Below are positions 21,939 through 32,128 of a DNA stretch of 64,000 nt, in pieces. The DNA is from Cladobotryum mycophilum. Its lineage: Eukaryota > Ascomycota > Sordariomycetes > Hypocreales > Hypocreaceae. The position numbers and the translations under genes are program-made. Location of the stretch: the NCBI GenBank assembly GCA_036429605.1, contig JAVFKD010000002.1:3224001-3288000 (forward strand). The letters are read 5' to 3'. The notes beneath the pieces are model-generated. The model had not been told where the DNA came from, searched no databases, and saw nothing but the letters and a program-made list of their open reading frames with translations. The stretch's first letter is position 1, and every line of letters starts with the position of its first letter.

Positions 21939-24304
21939 ATGAACAGAACCGATCAAGATATAGAGCCATGTTACCAAGCTGCATATTGCTCCATATCAAA
22001 GTTACGTTCATCCTCAACACCTTGTCGCCCACTCGCTGCTTGGAGGCCTCAGAAACTACCTAAGCGTTCGGAAACTGGAGTTATTAAGACTGAAGGATCT
22101 CCAAGGCGAAAATGTTATGGAGGTAGCCCACGTACCCCTGATCGATTTGTTCCTCGACGAGACAACGCCGTGCCCACCACAGAACGTTACCGCACAACGA
22201 AGCAAAGCAGAGAGCTTTCACCAACGGAAAGGATCTTGAGACATAAAAGGGCGTCTCGGAATCCATTCTTACCACGTCGTCGCCCAGCACACCACGCAAG
22301 TTCCGAAGAGATTACCGTCGCGAATTCCCGACAACATACTCTCAACGACGGTATACATTTCTCCACCCGTTCCATATAAGAGGCTAACATATTGCAAAGG
22401 TAGTGCAGTTCTAGGTGTTGTTTCACTAAACAGCAGAGATGCAAGGCAGGTTAGTCAAGGCAATATATGGGTGGTGGGTGGTCTGGCGCCAGGAAGCTCA
22501 GGAATCGATGATGGCCATGGCCATTTGGTCAGGAGTGGCACAAATGCCCGCATATTCACAATGTCGCTTGCTACCTCTAAGCCGAACATTCAGGATGATC
22601 TAGAAGCTTACCATGGTCGCGTCGCATCCGCGTTGAGAATTGACTGTGTTCGCAGAATCTTTGACTTTGATTCGTACCCATATCCTACTCTCGCACCTCC
22701 GATCCACACAATAAACGATTTAGCCAAAGAGGCATGGAGCAATGGGTTTGAGCTCATGAACTGGGAAGAGTCTTCGAGTATGCCGTTTTATGTCTAGCCC
22801 TTCATGATGGAACTTGCTAATAGCTCGCAGGAACCCCTTGGCCGGCCTTGACACGGGTGTTACCAAGTGCTCCATTCAGGTATGCCTTTTTCTAATATTT
22901 TTATAGGTACTGGGCTAATCTGTCAGGGTCCTTGATGCGCCAAATCTGCGAGATGACTTCTATTGCTCTGTCCTTGCCTACTCGCCAAATTGTGAACAAC
23001 TTGCTGTTGGCCTCGGAAATGTCCTATACACATGGTCTGAGGGAACAGGGCCTCGATCAATACATGGATCAGCCATCGATGGCATCTGGTTAACATCTAT
23101 CGCATTTTCTTCAGTTCAGGGTGCCAAGTGTATTCTTGCGATCGGACGAACGGACGGGTCCCTAGTTCTCAAATCCATGTATGATGCGTTCCCACGCTTT
23201 GAGATCCAACAGCCTTTTCCTATTTCATGTGTAAGCTAGCGACCTACATGTGTGTCAAGACCTTCGCGGAACCCATTAAACCCCGGCGCTACAGTTTCAA
23301 CAGAAGATCTTATTGTTGGGGATGACGTTGGCACTTTATACTACTACGTGGTCGAATGGCCGATGAATTGGGAAGTTACACGAGATACGTGGCCGGGTAC
23401 CATTTATCTTGTTGCCAAGTTATCTCTTCACAGTCAGCAGATATGCGGTCTAGCTTGGTCCCCAAATGGGAGACTGGTTGCGTCAGGGGGCAACGACAAC
23501 TTATGCTGTCTGTTTGACGTGGATGATATCTTCACAGAGAGGCAAAATGCTGTTCAAAATAGCTATGGCAGGATCGACTAGGGGTCATCTTTGCGTTCAG
23601 CAACTACCCGTGCGGATGATGTATTCGCTGATCGTTCAAGGCACCATTTATTTGCAAATAAGGGACTTGATGAGAACGATGCCGCGGTCAATGATCATGA
23701 ACTCGAGTTCCGTACAGCGAGACCACTGCGTACTAGTATTCGAAGCCTTGGGCCTGGCTCTAAGAGACATCGCTGGGCTCATAGTGCTGCCGTCAAGGCC
23801 ATTGCCTTCTGCCCCTGGCGTGAGGGTTTAATTGCGACAGGAGGTGGCTCCAATGACAAATGCATACATTTTTTCCATACAACATCGGGTTCAGCATTGG
23901 CTACAATTGCTGTATCAGCGCAAGTGACATCCTTGATCTGGTCGTCGACAAGGCGTGAAATTGCAGCTACGTTCGGATATGCCGAGCCCGAGCATCCATA
24001 TCGTATCGCCATTTTTAGCTGGCCGGATTGCAAACAAGTCGCAGCCATTCCATAGGAAGGAGAGCTGCGAGCGCTCTATGCCATCTCGTATCCTTGGGGT
24101 CCTTCACAATCACGGGACTCAAAGAACAGCCGGTTGGGCCAAGAAGGATGCATCGTTGTTGCATCAAGCGATAAGAGCGTCAAATTTCATGAGGTCTGGT
24201 CCCATGAGCAAAAAACAATGGTGGGAGGAGCAGGAATGCTTGGTGGCAGTGACATCCTCGAGGGTCTGGAGGGCATTGATAAGGAGGGTGATGTGATCCG
24301 CTGA
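21939..24304 (+). CDS. AMA1: meiotic APC/C activator Ama1-like, three in-frame TAGs
   Basis: A Cdc20/Cdh1-family WD40 activator of the anaphase-promoting complex, of the meiosis-specific Ama1/Mfr1 type. Four exons (21939..22350, 22400..22777, 22831..22879, 22927..24304), all introns 47-53 bases, keep one frame of 738 codons plus TGA. The start is less certain than the rest. The C-box DRFVPRR lies at residues 68-74, the WD40 propeller spans about 290-720 (LAWSPNGRLVASGGNDNLCC and AIAFCPWREGLIATGGGSND), and the end is Ile-Arg, the tail that docks APC/C. The last exon has exactly three in-frame stops, all TAG (codons 384, 498, 656). The first and third fall where related proteins, from memory, have Trp (VSWRP and VPWEG); the second lies in a variable linker. 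No TAA, TGA or frameshift is present. Unedited mRNA would give only 383 residues. See the findings for A-to-I editing versus RIP decay. Confidence 0.88.
23237..23239 (+). other. in-frame TAG 1, candidate edited Trp codon
   Basis: Codon 384 of the AMA1-like frame, in the context PISCVS-stop-RPTC where relatives have Trp. It lies in a 15-base loop between CATGT (23226-23230) and ACATG (23246-23250). Splicing it out with the nearby GTAAGC donor (23231) and the acceptors at 23259, 23294 or 23303 breaks the frame in every case. Confidence 0.65.
23579..23581 (+). other. in-frame TAG 2, candidate edited Trp codon
   Basis: Codon 498 of the AMA1-like frame, in a variable linker between propeller blades (GRID-stop-GSSLRS). 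It begins a five-base loop (23579-23583) closed by GAC/GTC and, past a one-base bulge, GAT/ATC. Because the linker is variable, an unrecognised intron here is not fully excluded. Confidence 0.5.
24053..24055 (+). other. in-frame TAG 3, candidate edited Trp codon
   Basis: Codon 656 of the AMA1-like frame, in the context VAAIP-stop-EGELRALY where relatives have PWEGE. The A is in the ATA loop of a TTCC/GGAA stem (24048-24058), itself enclosed by GCAGC (24041-24045) and GCTGC (24064-24068). The frame continues open to the conserved Ile-Arg end at 24304. Confidence 0.65.
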
Positions 24305-24704
24305 AAAATCCGAGGCACAGATTACAGGGCAAAGTGACGGATGAGAGTAGGAATCCCAGATTGTCAGACTACAGGAATGTTTTTTTCAGATAGGATTCTA
24401 AAGACTAGATCATTGTATGGATGCCAGGTTACTGGTGAAACAAAAAGAACTGATATCGCCAGCATACCTTAGAATAACACACACCCGAAACTTTACTCCA
24501 ATAACATGCCACTGTGCCCCATCTATGCATGGCCCATTGATTCGGACCTCTTATCATGTGTAGCAAACAAGAGAAAAAGAAGCGTGCCAAGTTAAACTCC
24601 CAACGCCAAACCCTTGAAATAATGTACCCTCGCTTGCTGGCAGTGACTCAAATTCACTACTTGCGAACAACAAAAACATCCTAGAAACCTGGAGCCTTGC
24701 CATA
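24305..24704. other. convergent 3' flanks, no gene seen
   Basis: This 400-base gap lies between the 3' ends of the AMA1-like gene and the SNARE gene. It presumably holds both 3' untranslated regions. Confidence 0.6.
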
Positions 24705-25574
24705 TCATTTAAGGATGGCGATTAACAAGACAAGGATAACGATGAGAACAAAGATGGCAGTCATCTGCTTGTTCTCCGCAGCAGCCTTAGCTACCTTATT
24801 CAACGACTTCTTCGCGCGATCCAATCGGCTCTGATGTCTATCAACAACCTCATCGACCTCATCCAGCATAGCCACGTGGCTTTCCAGCTCATCGCCGATT
24901 TGCATACTCAACTCCCTCTGTCGCCCAATAGACTCACCCAGGCGATCAAGATGATCATCTTGCTCTTGCATGATCTGACTATGATATTGGTGAATCTGTT
25001 GGTTTGACATGCTGGCAGCTTGGTCGCTGTAGCCGGGAGATGCGTCCGGGTCATCGCGGTAGCGGCCAAAGAGCTCTTCAGTGGGTGAGGGGGCAGTGTC
25101 GCTAAACCGCACAGTTTTGGCTTTGCGACCGGTGGTTGAGCCTGCGGGTGAGACGGAAATATCGGGGGAAGGGTCTGAAGAGGGTTCGTTTGGTGAGAGG
25201 CTGGAGAAGCCGTGGAACTGTGATGTTAGATTATCAAGCTGTTTTCGGAGAGCCGGCAGAGATTCCTGGACGGCGTCGGCAGCACTGGAATTGAATATAT
25301 ATCAGTTGCAAAGAAATAATGAAAGAAATGGCCAAGCAGATTCATTGGCACGTATAAGGGAACAAGGGGAGACGAACGCTTGATCGCCCGCCTGCTCCAA
25401 ACGAGCCTGATCCTGCTCTAGAGAATTGATGCCATTGCGAAACTGGTCGAGCGAGCGCGAGACGTGCCCATCTTGAGAGTCACTGTCAAGACCTAGACTC
25501 TGAGCGCGCTGTCGCTCAAGGAGCGATAGTTTGATGTGATCGGCGAGCAGGAATAGCTGATTTGGTTTCGACAT
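24705..25574 (-). CDS. SYN8: Qc-SNARE, syntaxin-8/Syn8-like
   Basis: A tail-anchored endosomal SNARE that pairs with Qa, Qb and R-SNAREs in membrane fusion. Two exons (25378..25574 and 24705..25284) join over a 93-base intron with a GTTCGT donor, giving 258 residues. The N-terminal part is helical (LFLLADHIKLSLLERQRAQS) with a Ser/Pro-rich linker. The SNARE motif covers about residues 175-235 and contains the central layer Gln in SMQIGDELESH, which places it in the Q group. A C-terminal membrane anchor (AIFVLIVILVLLIAILK) ends the protein. The match to Syn8 rather than Tlg1 rests on length and on the GDELESHVAMLDEVDEVVDRHQ pattern; the two are close. Confidence 0.85.
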
Positions 25575-26404
25575 TGCGCTGCTGTCGACGAGGGCGAATT
25601 ATGGGATCATGAGCATGGAGCCTGGTTAAATTGTAGGGATGATGAATTAGTTCTTGAATAATACGGGCACACTTACGTACCTAGCCCATAATCCCGCGGG
25701 ATGGTGTGTGCCTACCAGGCAACCCCGTATTCTACTACAAGGGGGATCTTCAAAACACCGAAAAATCCAAATAATACTCCTGGCTTAGCTGGCTACTAAA
25801 AGTACCCGCCAAATACCAACCCTACACATCTCATCTACGAACATCTAGATGCCAAGTTGACTGTTCATCCGTTACCTCCTAGGCGCCTATATTTATGAAA
25901 AGTCATACAAGTATTATTAGGTAGGTACTATTGATATATGCCGATTTATCATTGTGAAGAAGAGTGGGTAATATGGGTACCAAGAAGGCATTGAGTGGTA
26001 GTACCTAACATACTCCATAAATGTATGTACCTTTCTCTTCTCGTGCCATCTACAGCCCCCAGTTGGCGCTGATCTAATGCATGAGATGCATCTAAAGCAA
26101 GACACTCACTGGCAACGCATCCAACAGTATAAACTTGTATTTACCACGTCTGGCAGTGGTTTTGTTTTTGTTTTTATTAATACAATGTCTTGCCATCTTG
26201 AACGTTCCATTTCCACCGTGGATCCGCAATTCATGGTAGTAACTCTGTATCGGCGACTGAATAGTAGATGCGAACGACTATTCATCGGCACAATGCTGAA
26301 AATCATTCAAAGACCTGAGAAATAGAAAAACAAACAAAAGACGCAAAAAAGGAAGAGAATTAAAAAAAAAAAAAAAAAAAAAAAAACAGAAACAACCCCC
26401 AAAC
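25575..26404. other. intergenic, no gene seen
   Basis: Between two minus-strand genes. It is AT-rich and contains a TAGGTAGGTAC element near 25918. The A25 tract lies at the right edge. No coding signal is supportable. Confidence 0.55.
26362..26386. repeat. homopolymer tract of 25 A
   Basis: An uninterrupted A25 run just beyond the 3' end of the minus-strand gene at 26405; on that gene's strand it is a T tract. It may vary in length in the assembly or the population. Confidence 0.9.
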
Positions 26405-27292
26405 TCAATCCAAGGTCATAGCTGTATCGGTTGGCTGAAAATTGACGTGATTCTCGCTTGGTTGTGGCGATTCAGCTCTCAGTAGCGTCTCGTCTCCTTC
26501 GAAGCTTGGTGGTGTGCGTTGTAAGTTCTGAAGTGCACCGTTGACGTCTCGGCTCACTAGTCTGGCTTGTCGCAAGTCTTCCGAAAACAAATAAAATCCC
26601 TGAGATGTCTCAACTAGGTATGACTGGAGACCTTTGCTTTCAAGACGGATATTGACATTAGAGAGTGGATAGTGATTCTCAATGAATCGTGCCCATCCTC
26701 GGGCTGCTGCTTGAATGTGCTCCCCATTGCTAATTCGCCTCCAGCCAATGCCTAGGTGAAGGGTGAAATCGTCGATGACAGGTTCTCCGGCACTGTTGGT
26801 AGATGTACCGACAATACCAGGTGCGAGAATCGACGTCGCCGATGCAGAAGCTTCGTCGCGGGTGGTCACATTGATTCTTTGTGACTTGTGACATCTAGGA
26901 GCGACAATATCCGCTGAAGCACTAGTGCGAGTTTCCTGTTCTGCGTTTCGTTCTTCAACCCAGGTGCCCGATTGACTGCTAGCTTCAGCGACATAGCCTA
27001 CGTCTGGCTTAATGAGAACCATTCCTTCACCGTACACCCAATCCTTCTGAGACTCCTGTGATGATACGGATGGTGTGTCAGGCTCAAGATTGATGGCTGC
27101 CTCATCGCGAGAGCGTTTCCGGCCAGTAAAGACGGGTCGATGAAGTGTGGATGATGATGGATGACCAGACATAGGCTTATGCTGATGCTGATGGGCGAAC
27201 GTCGCCATGCCGAGATGATTTTGATGCGAAGGCTGTGGAGGGATGGCAAGCACCGGAGAGGCGGTAGAGAACTGTCGAGGAAACGCTGACAT
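26405..27292 (-). CDS. conserved-looking hypothetical protein, 295 aa
   Basis: A single exon, taken from the first true ATG (27290-27292, MSAFPRQF); codons further upstream in frame start with TTG. I do not recognise a named family. The N-terminal 50 residues are rich in Pro, His and Gln. A basic GRKRSRDEAA segment near residue 60 could be a nuclear localisation signal, followed by SQESQKDWVYGEGMVLIKP. A Ser/Thr-rich middle leads to a more ordered C-terminal part at about residues 170-250 (GWRRISNGEHIQAAARGWAR and SYLVETSQGFYLFSEDL), which looks like a small folded domain. No signal peptide or membrane segment is visible. A nuclear or regulatory role is a guess from composition. Confidence 0.7.
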   Translation of the reverse strand: MSAFPRQFSTASPVLAIPPQPSHQNHLGMATFAHQHQHKPMSGHPSSSTLHRPVFTGRKRSRDEAAINLEPDTPSVSSQESQKDWVYGEGMVLIKPDVGYVAEASSQSGTWVEERNAEQETRTSASADIVAPRCHKSQRINVTTRDEASASATSILAPGIVGTSTNSAGEPVIDDFTLHLGIGWRRISNGEHIQAAARGWARFIENHYPLSNVNIRLESKGLQSYLVETSQGFYLFSEDLRQARLVSRDVNGALQNLQRTPPSFEGDETLLRAESPQPSENHVNFQPTDTAMTLD

Positions 27293-28694
27293 ATTGAACA
27301 AGTGTTGCTGTAAGAAACTGGGAGTACTGACAAAAGCAACAGGATGATGAGTTAGTGTTAGTTATTAGCAATTCAACAAACCACGAGATGAACTTGATAG
27401 TATTTTGACGATATGTTGATGGGCGAATAGATGTGACTGATGAGATCGACAGGCTGAAATTGTAGGCGAGATCAAGGCGAGTAGAACCAAAACGTGTAAG
27501 TGATGGGCGGGTTGGACCTTGATGCTGATGAGAGATAATCGAGTAAATGAAGAATGTGTGTCACAAAGAATAGTCTAAGGGACGACTTTTGTATTGGGTT
27601 GGAGGAGACGGGGGAGAATAGTGAGAGTGAGAGGGAGAGTGAGAAAGGGACGAATAAGCTGGGGTGGTGGATGTTGATATTCTGCAAGTGTATGTATGTG
27701 CGACTCGAGTGTCTCTGGAGGAATGGAGAAAAGGTGGAGACCATCAACTGGGGACAAGGTTAAGTGAGAGCGATCAGATGCTTCGGACAGGAATAAATTC
27801 TTTTCCGCTACCATTCTGTATTTGGCTAGAAGATTCTGCCAAAAACGGAAAGCTCCGTCGCATGAGTTGCATACCAAATCATACTACGGAGTACTACTAG
27901 CTAAATAGTACTACAAGTAATACTCTAGGGTTTGAACATCTTGATTGGTTGCATCATCTGTACTATAAACAAGTTGCACTACTTTTTCTTTTTCTTGAAT
28001 TCCTCTGAAGCATAAGGAAATAACAGAACTGCATTACGGATTCGAAGCAAAATATGATGATCTATTTTTAGACATAATTACGTTACTGTTGTCATTGCAC
28101 CAACCAATCAGAAAATATTACAAGGCACAGAAGAATGACCAGAACGACTCCTTAGGTGGGTACAGGTTCTCTGTACCTAGTAGGTATTTGATGTAGGAGA
28201 AGCAAATACATACAGAGAGGTCCAGTATAATTCTTTTCACTGGGCTAAAACCTCACTAACTTTTGCCCCAGAGTCTAATCAGTTAGCCAAAACATTTTCA
28301 ATGTAGCGACTACTCCGCAAAACATATTAAAACGGTGCTGCATAAGTACGAGGTAGGTATCCGTAGGTTAGTAGTACCAAAGCTACCTAGTAGTCCCCTG
28401 ATGATGAGCATTGGTGGCCAGTGTGATTCTTCAGCTAGTAGGTATTAGGTAAACCACTACCGGAAGCGGAATGGCTCGGAGTGGGTACCTCTCTGAAGTA
28501 CTGGCCTCTCCTGATCTCTGGAACGGACATTGCGGTACAGCAGCACTTGATTCTCTTTTAGTGCCAATGGTGTACATCACCTTAAGGTATGATTGTCTGC
28601 GCCGCGTGTGGCAGGTTCTCCATCACCACTTTTGACTTGTCGGGAGTCTACCCATTATTTCCAGGGAGTGGCCTCGTGCTCCTTGACCATCAAC
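27293..28694. promoter_or_regulatory. divergent upstream region, no gene seen
   Basis: A 1.4-kb gap between the starts of a hypothetical gene (-) and the PDK1-type kinase (+). It contains TACGGAGTA at 27885-27893 and several TAGGTA/GTACCTA elements at 28150-28450. The kinase 5' leader probably starts here, and the in-frame codons before 28695 are not ATG. Confidence 0.5.
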
Positions 28695-30994
28695 ATGAAT
28701 GGGGACCTGAGTCTCTCCCAGGCCCTTGGTGGATTGCGAATAGCCAACCCTGACGACGCTACCGATACTGTCAATGCCTCTGGTCATGATGGCTCCGACG
28801 TCTCCTTTGCCACGAATCCGAACCCCGTCACCAACGACCTCATAACAGACTTTCAAGATAGTGGTACTGCTTCTCATATGGCTCGGCCTCAGACACAGCC
28901 TGTGATGGTGGGACCATCCACTTCCGATTCGCCCAGTATGGAGGATAGTTCGGCCTATCCTGCTCGTGAACCCAGCCAGCGGAACCCTCATCGATATCAT
29001 CAAACCCAACAGATTCCGCCTGTGTCCGGCAGCGGTGGAAGCTCTATGGTTCCACGCAGAACATCCGGAGGGGGAGGTGGCGGCTATGCCTCTCACTCCA
29101 ACTCTCTGCCGTACGCAGGAGATGCCCCTGTACCCACCACTAGCGAAGAGTGGAAGGACCGTGGTGCTGCGGTTGGCGTCCGGCGTGAGATTGATGCCAA
29201 TGGACGTCCTGTTGTTAGGCAGATCAAGAAAGGAGTCCGAGACTTTTCTTTTGGCCGCGTTCTTGGTGAGGGATCATATTCCACAGTTTATCTGGCAACT
29301 GATCGCCAGACACTAAAGGAATACGCCATCAAAGTGCTCGAAAAGAGACATATCATCAAAGAGAAAAAATAAAATATGTCAATATCGAGAAGAATACACT
29401 CAACCGGCTCACCGAGCATCCCGGCATCGTTCGACTTTACTACACCTTCCAGGACGAAACGTCGCTCTACTATGTGCTTGATTTGTGTAGCGGTGGTGAA
29501 CTGTTGGGTGTGCTGAAAAGGACCAGCACCTTTGATGTGGAATGTACGAGATACTACGGTGCACAGATACTTGATGCGATCGATTACATGCATTCACGAG
29601 GCGTCATACACCGGGACTTGAAGCCAGAGAATGTGCTACTTGACGATCAAATGCACGTCAAGATTACTGATTTCGGTACCGCGAAGCTTCTCAATGATCC
29701 TCGTGATCCAAAGAGCTCGGAAAACGAAGAACGAGGAGTGCAAGACGTGGATGCTCGTGATGGTGAAGATGGGAGAGCCGCTTCTTTCGTTGGTACCGCT
29801 GAATATGTGAGCCCCGAGCTCCTTACACACAAGAACGCCTGCAAGGCTAGCGATCTGTGGGCTTTTGGGTGCATCATCTACCAGTTGCTGGCAGGGCGGC
29901 CGCCATTCAAGGCTGGCAGTGAATATCTTACATTCCAGAAAATTGTCAATTTGGAATATGAGTTTCCTCCCGGCTTCCCACCTGCAGCTCAGGATCTGGT
30001 TGAAAGATGTCTTGTGCTTGATCCAGCAAGAAGACTTACCATAGAGCACATCAAGAACCATGAGTTTTTTGATGGCCAACAGTTTGGCAGGTTTCTATGG
30101 AGATCCAAAGCACCAAGGCTACGACCATACATTCCTCCAGCCCAAGAACCAACGATAATTCAACTCAACAATTTCTCATCCAGTTCTATCCCCAACTCTC
30201 GAGCGCAGTCGCAGGCCCAGGCACAAGCAAATGTCTCGAACGGGAATAATCGCCCAGCCCGCATAATTACAGAGTTACCACCGCCGACACAGCTTGATAT
30301 CGAGTGGTCACCGGTTCTTACTAAAAACAATGAACGCATTCTGAAGCTTGGTGACTTGATGGTTGTTTCGACACCTCTACCTAATGGATCCAATGGAAAG
30401 GGGTCCGACGAAGGCCATAGAAAGCTCTCCCGTTTCTTTGGCGGGAGTACGACGAAGAAAAGACAAAGGCTAGTTATGGTAACCTCAAGCGGCCGCATTT
30501 TGCTAGCACCAGCCGGAGGTGAAGAGAAGCGGGCAAAGCAGGAGCTTTCACTCCTATCATCTGACACTTCGTGGAGAAGTCAGCAAGATGCTAAGGGCCA
30601 ACTTGTTTGGTGTCTTGATACGGTATTATCCCCCACATTACTTGTATAGCTGTCAAGTGTACTCTATTTACTAATATTCTTTCCGTAGGCTGGTCAACAT
30701 TTTACGTTTGAGGAAACAAAAATCTTGGCGGCGCCTGAAAGTGGTCGCGCTTTCCCTGATGAGTGGATTGAGAGTCTAGAAAGGGCGAGGGATCTGGCGA
30801 TCTCTCAAAACGCCATGTCCGACACATTTGCCGATATGTCATCGGCGGTGTCAAGTCCGTCAAGCACTCTTGGAGGTGACCGGTCTAGCCGTAACCATCT
30901 CAGCAAAAGCCAAGCAAGCCTCGAAGACTCGACACCCAAAAGAAATCGTTTTAGTAAGAGGCAGTCACGGAATGGGCTAGGTCCCGCCTTCTAA
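28695..30994 (+). CDS. PKH1: PDK1/Pkh-type AGC kinase, one-base frame break
   Basis: A 3-phosphoinositide-dependent kinase-1 homologue, which phosphorylates the activation loop of other AGC kinases (Ypk, Pkc, Sch9) at the plasma membrane. Start ATG 28695 gives MNGDLSLSQALGGLRIANPD. The kinase domain follows a disordered Ser/Pro-rich region: Gly-loop GEGSYSTVYLA, YAIKVLEKRHIIKEKK with the ATP-binding Lys, HRDLKPEN, DFGTAKLL, the activation loop SFVGTAEYVSPELL and ACKASDLWAFGCIIYQLL. A C-terminal PH-like region follows, across an intron at 30623..30688. The frame breaks at A6 (29364-29369): one extra A restores KEKKIKYVNIEK and an unbroken product of about 744 residues; as given, the frame stops at 29372. 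All motifs are intact, so I treat it as a functional gene with a sequence error, not a pseudogene. Confidence 0.9.
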
Positions 30995-32128
30995 AGGATA
31001 AGAAAGGGACATGATTGCCAAAGCCGACTGGAAGTTTATGTTGGCACTTTCGGGACATTTCCCCTAATCTATCATATTTGGTACGATAACGGCATTGGCA
31101 GCAGGGCGCATTTCCGAGACTCTCGTTTCTCTCTTGGGGAACTGTGAAAGGAGTGAAATCTCCATTTGTCGTAACTTTTATCTTCTCTAAGCATTGAAAG
31201 GCGGGACAGTGGCAGTCAAGAGCTGACTGCTGTGCATTAGAAAAATGGTAGCTGGTGTACCTTGGTTGTTATTTATCATTCCCTCCCTGATTCGAAGTCG
31301 CCTTTTTTTTGTTGGTTCTTCTTCTACACTTTCTTTCTTGGAAGGCAACGCGTCGAGCTATATAATGTCCTGACTCGGAGAGATCTGGACTGCTTGACTT
31401 AGAAGGTGCATTCTTGTTGGGCAAAACTACATCAGCAGCTTGATTTTTTTTTGTAAGGAGATGCCTTACTTCCAGGATGCTGCAGCTATAGACATTAAGT
31501 CAGGTATCCACAAACAAACACTACTTGTCCAGGGACAAGGAACTTTGAAGATGGTATACGGACCTGGTAGATAGCCATATTGCAGACATTTGAAAAAGTG
31601 CCTACTCGCTCGGTCGTTGATTTGTTGTGGATAGGAAATGCTGGAATCGGGGTATCTAGGTATGCTATATTGTAACTCGGTAATATGTTTTCCTTTGTCT
31701 CATGATATTTGGTACCTACTTGGTAGGAGAAAAATCGCATCACTGTTAGACATAAATAGAGGACTTGATTTCTAGACTGACTAAATTGGGTTTATTTCAT
31801 CAACTCTCTATCTATTACTTGTGAGACTAATAGTTATTGTATGATCTATTCCCCTTGTCCTGTCCCTTGTTTTCCCCTCTTGATGACCACAGGCGGCGCC
31901 TCGCAAGCGTACCTTCTAGTATTTATATTTTTATCAATGGTAGTATGAATAAACCACCATTATTACCCTTTTGGTACTAGTCACTTTTGTGCTTTTTATG
32001 TATCACGTGATGTATATATTCACGGCTGGTCGCGATGCGACACGACACGCCCATGCGATTCATCATTTGGTGTTCAGATAGAACTTGCCCAGCCACAAAT
32101 CATATCAACTGCGTAAAAAACTTCCAAA
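30995..32128. other. intergenic, no gene seen
   Basis: This is the kinase 3' flank and the upstream region of the SWIB gene. It contains GGTACCTA (31711-31718) and TCACGTGA (32003-32010). No coding signal is supportable. Confidence 0.55.
32003..32010. promoter_or_regulatory. TCACGTGA palindrome (bHLH/Cbf1-type E-box)
   Basis: An exact copy of the octamer 119 bases upstream of the SWIB-subunit start codon, followed by an AT-rich TATATATT stretch. The regulator is inferred from the motif only. Confidence 0.4.

Noticed and set aside
23231..23259. A 29-base GT-AG segment that would remove the first TAG of the AMA1-like gene
   Set aside because: It is too short for a fungal intron and its removal shifts the frame. 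The acceptors at 23294 and 23303 also give the wrong frame. Reading straight through keeps the conserved PTC and RPSRNP residues.
21939..24304. AMA1-like gene as an ordinary pseudogene made by RIP
   Set aside because: Not excluded, since TGG to TAG is also a RIP-type change. However, RIP would be expected to create TAA and TGA as well, plus many missense changes; only TAG codons occur and the conserved residues and splice sites are intact. Kept as the alternative, not the main call.
28593..28694. Extension of the PDK1-type kinase upstream of 28695
   Set aside because: The frame is open but has no ATG upstream; the family-like start MNGDLSL is at 28695.
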